A stretch of DNA of 64,000 bases from BA4 sp044376575 (GTDB lineage Bacteria; Bacteroidota; Bacteroidia; CAIKAF01): the NCBI GenBank assembly GCA_044376575.1, contig JBILKR010000012.1, forward strand, positions 11,601 to 75,600. Direction: 5' to 3'. The position numbers and the translations under genes are program-made. The stretch's first letter is position 1. Each line of letters opens with the position of its first letter. The notes beneath the pieces are model-generated. The model searched no databases. It was not told the DNA's origin and saw only the letters and a list, made by a program, of their open reading frames with translations. Shown piece by piece: positions 62,460-64,000 of this stretch.

Positions 62460-63206
62460 GTGATAGCACTGCTTAAAAAAGAATTAAATATTTTTTTCAG
62501 TTCAATTATAGGGTACATTGTAGTAATCCTTTTTTTACTGGTAAACAGCCTTTTTTTGTGGCTTGTTCCTGATGAGAATTTATTTGATGCAGGATATGCC
62601 GACCTTTCGCTTTTTTTTGAAAACGCACCTTATGTGTTTCTTTTATTGATTCCGGCGATTACCATGCGATCATTTGCGGAAGAAAAAAGTATGGGAACAC
62701 TTGAAACAATTATTACTAAGCCGGTAACAGAGTTACAAATCATCATGGCTAAGTTTTTATCATCTTTTATTCTGGTGCTGTTTGCACTTCTTCCCACCCT
62801 AATCTATTATATTTCTTTATATACAATGGGTAATCCTGTTGGAAATATTGATACTGGAAGTGTCATTGGCTCTTACATCGGTTTATTGATGCTGGCTTCT
62901 GTTTATGTTGCCATCGGGGTGTTTTCTTCATCGCTTACGCAGAATCAGATTGTATCATTGCTCATTGCTTTTACACTTTGTATTCTTATGACTGAAGGTT
63001 TTCAGTTAATGAGCAGAGTGAGTGAAAACAGTTCTTCAGGATTACTTAAATCATTTAATTTATTGTTGTCTGAATTTGGAATTTATGCTCATTATAAATC
63101 CATGAGTCGTGGTGTGATTGATACAAGAGATGTTATATATTTTTTATCCGCCAATATATTTTTCATTCTTTGTACACTTACGGTTTTACGTAAACGCAAC
63201 TGGTAA
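62460..63206 (+). CDS. gldF: Gliding-motility ABC transporter permease GldF
   Basis: A 248-aa six-helix ABC-2-type permease, the GldF component of the GldAFG transporter needed for gliding in Flavobacterium but also present in non-gliding Bacteroidetes. It begins IALLKKELNIFFSSIIGYIV, with MRSFAEEKSMGTLETIITKP in the middle, the conserved cytoplasmic loop. The start is a GTG at 62460, 19 bp after the ABM stop; no upstream ATG fits. It is followed by gldG, 2 bp away. Confidence 0.93.
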   Translation: MIALLKKELNIFFSSIIGYIVVILFLLVNSLFLWLVPDENLFDAGYADLSLFFENAPYVFLLLIPAITMRSFAEEKSMGTLETIITKPVTELQIIMAKFLSSFILVLFALLPTLIYYISLYTMGNPVGNIDTGSVIGSYIGLLMLASVYVAIGVFSSSLTQNQIVSLLIAFTLCILMTEGFQLMSRVSENSSSGLLKSFNLLLSEFGIYAHYKSMSRGVIDTRDVIYFLSANIFFILCTLTVLRKRNW

Positions 63207-63208
63207 TT

Positions 63209-64000
63209 ATGAATCAGCGAAAAAATAAAGACCTTACACAACTGGCCTTAGGATTGGTAATCCTGATTATTATCAATGTGCTTGCTTCATGGCGTTTTGA
63301 GAGGTTTGACATGACTGCAGAAAACCGATATTCAATCAGCGATTCAACAAAATCTATTTTGCGAAAAATGGACGATGTGATGCTCGTGACCATATACCTC
63401 GAAGGGAAAGATTTTCCGGTAGGCTTTAAACGTTTGCAAAATTCAACCAAGGAATTATTGGATGAGTTCAAATATTATGCGAAAGATAAAATTGAATATC
63501 GTTTTGTGGATCCGTTCGCCAATCCTGATCAGAAAGTACAGGCAGATATTTATTACGAACTAATTGATAAAGGCCTAGTGCCAACTGATTTAACAGTTAA
63601 GGATGTAAAAGGCAGAACTAACCGTTATATTTTCCCGGGTGCAGTTATTTCTTATAAAGGGAAAGAAGAAGTTGTACAGCTTCTGCAAAGTCAGTTTAAT
63701 CAACATCCTGATCTAGTCCTAAATCAAAGTATTGAAAAACTAGAATATGAATTTTCTAAAGCGATGTATAAGCTGATGAATTTTCAAAAGAAAAAAAGTG
63801 TTTTATTCTCCCGAGGGCATGGCGAAATGAATGAAATGTTGATTGCAGATTTTGTTTATTCATTACGTGATTTCTACGAAGTAGAAGGGGTTGAAATTAA
63901 AAGCAATATTGATGTGCTGAACCAGACTGTTTCATGCCTTGTGATTGCAAAACCGGATTCTTCTTTTGATGATGCTTCAAAATTTATCATTGACCAATAT
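63209..64000 (+). CDS. gldG: Gliding-motility protein GldG (partial, C-terminus outside window)
   Basis: Open frame from an ATG at 63209 to the end of the window (264 codons). The N-terminus is a membrane helix (about 12-27, LALGLVILIIINVLAS), then the GldG/DUF4350-type substrate-binding-like domain with RFDMTAENRYSISDSTK (the 'LT..k.YTLS..T' motif) and LFSRGHGEMNE. GldG is the exported partner of GldF in the GldAFG ABC complex. The gene runs off the right end. Confidence 0.93.
   Translation, partial: MNQRKNKDLTQLALGLVILIIINVLASWRFERFDMTAENRYSISDSTKSILRKMDDVMLVTIYLEGKDFPVGFKRLQNSTKELLDEFKYYAKDKIEYRFVDPFANPDQKVQADIYYELIDKGLVPTDLTVKDVKGRTNRYIFPGAVISYKGKEEVVQLLQSQFNQHPDLVLNQSIEKLEYEFSKAMYKLMNFQKKKSVLFSRGHGEMNEMLIADFVYSLRDFYEVEGVEIKSNIDVLNQTVSCLVIAKPDSSFDDASKFIIDQY

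Overview
The window is a chromosomal segment of an AT-rich Bacteroidota (Bacteroidetes) bacterium, most likely from the Chitinophagales/Sphingobacteriales side of the phylum. Reasons: promoter elements of the Bacteroidetes type (TTTG, 19-20 bp, TAnnTTTG) recur upstream of many genes; there is no obvious Shine-Dalgarno use; the gene order DUF3098-uppP-truB-queA and the pair gldF-gldG are Bacteroidetes markers; the division cluster carries the Bacteroidetes versions of ftsL, ftsQ and a long mraY. No rRNA, tRNA, CRISPR array, insertion sequence or prophage was seen. Coding density is high.

Layout. 1-8.5 kb: a partial HAD hydrolase, a membrane pyrophosphatase, a FabH-like synthase, a small lipoprotein, a glutaryl-CoA-dehydrogenase-like enzyme and the queA/truB/uppP/DUF3098 group. 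8.6-12.8 kb: aspS, a PlsC-type acyltransferase, gatC, engB and an alpha/beta hydrolase. 13.1-28.6 kb: a complete dcw (division and cell wall) operon, mraZ-rsmH-ftsL-ftsI-murE-mraY-murD-ftsW-murG-murC-ftsQ-ftsA-ftsZ, preceded by four 10-bp-spaced MraZ boxes and closed by a strong terminator. 28.7-38.7 kb: smpB, a desaturase, pcm, an oxidoreductase/lipoprotein/sugar-transferase operon, a 3-hydroxyacyl-CoA dehydrogenase, a bacilliredoxin, an OmpA-type lipoprotein, two unknown small proteins and a universal stress protein. 38.7-43 kb: a TonB-dependent receptor and lepA.

43-53.5 kb is the most unusual part. Seven co-directional, tightly spaced minus-strand genes encode a DUF4197 protein, a dipeptidyl peptidase IV, three tandem POT-family peptide transporters, a coiled-coil lipoprotein and a voltage-gated-channel-like protein with a non-canonical selectivity filter and a large unrecognised C-terminal domain. 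The enzyme and the transporters make an obvious peptide-scavenging module: periplasmic cleavage to dipeptides followed by proton-coupled uptake. The lipoprotein and the channel are unexplained riders and are the best candidates for undescribed biology.

53.5-64 kb: an OmpH/Skp chaperone, an RluA-type pseudouridine synthase, an L,D-transpeptidase with a methyltransferase, an ABC ATPase, a cobalamin adenosyltransferase, DUF2795 and DUF58 proteins, purC-phoH, a SAM hydroxide adenosyltransferase, an ABM-domain protein, and the gliding-motility ABC genes gldF and gldG (the latter cut by the window end). Several convergent gene pairs abut or overlap at their stop codons with no terminator, while others share one palindromic terminator. 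Several genes have a -7 element so close to the start codon that their mRNAs may be leaderless.
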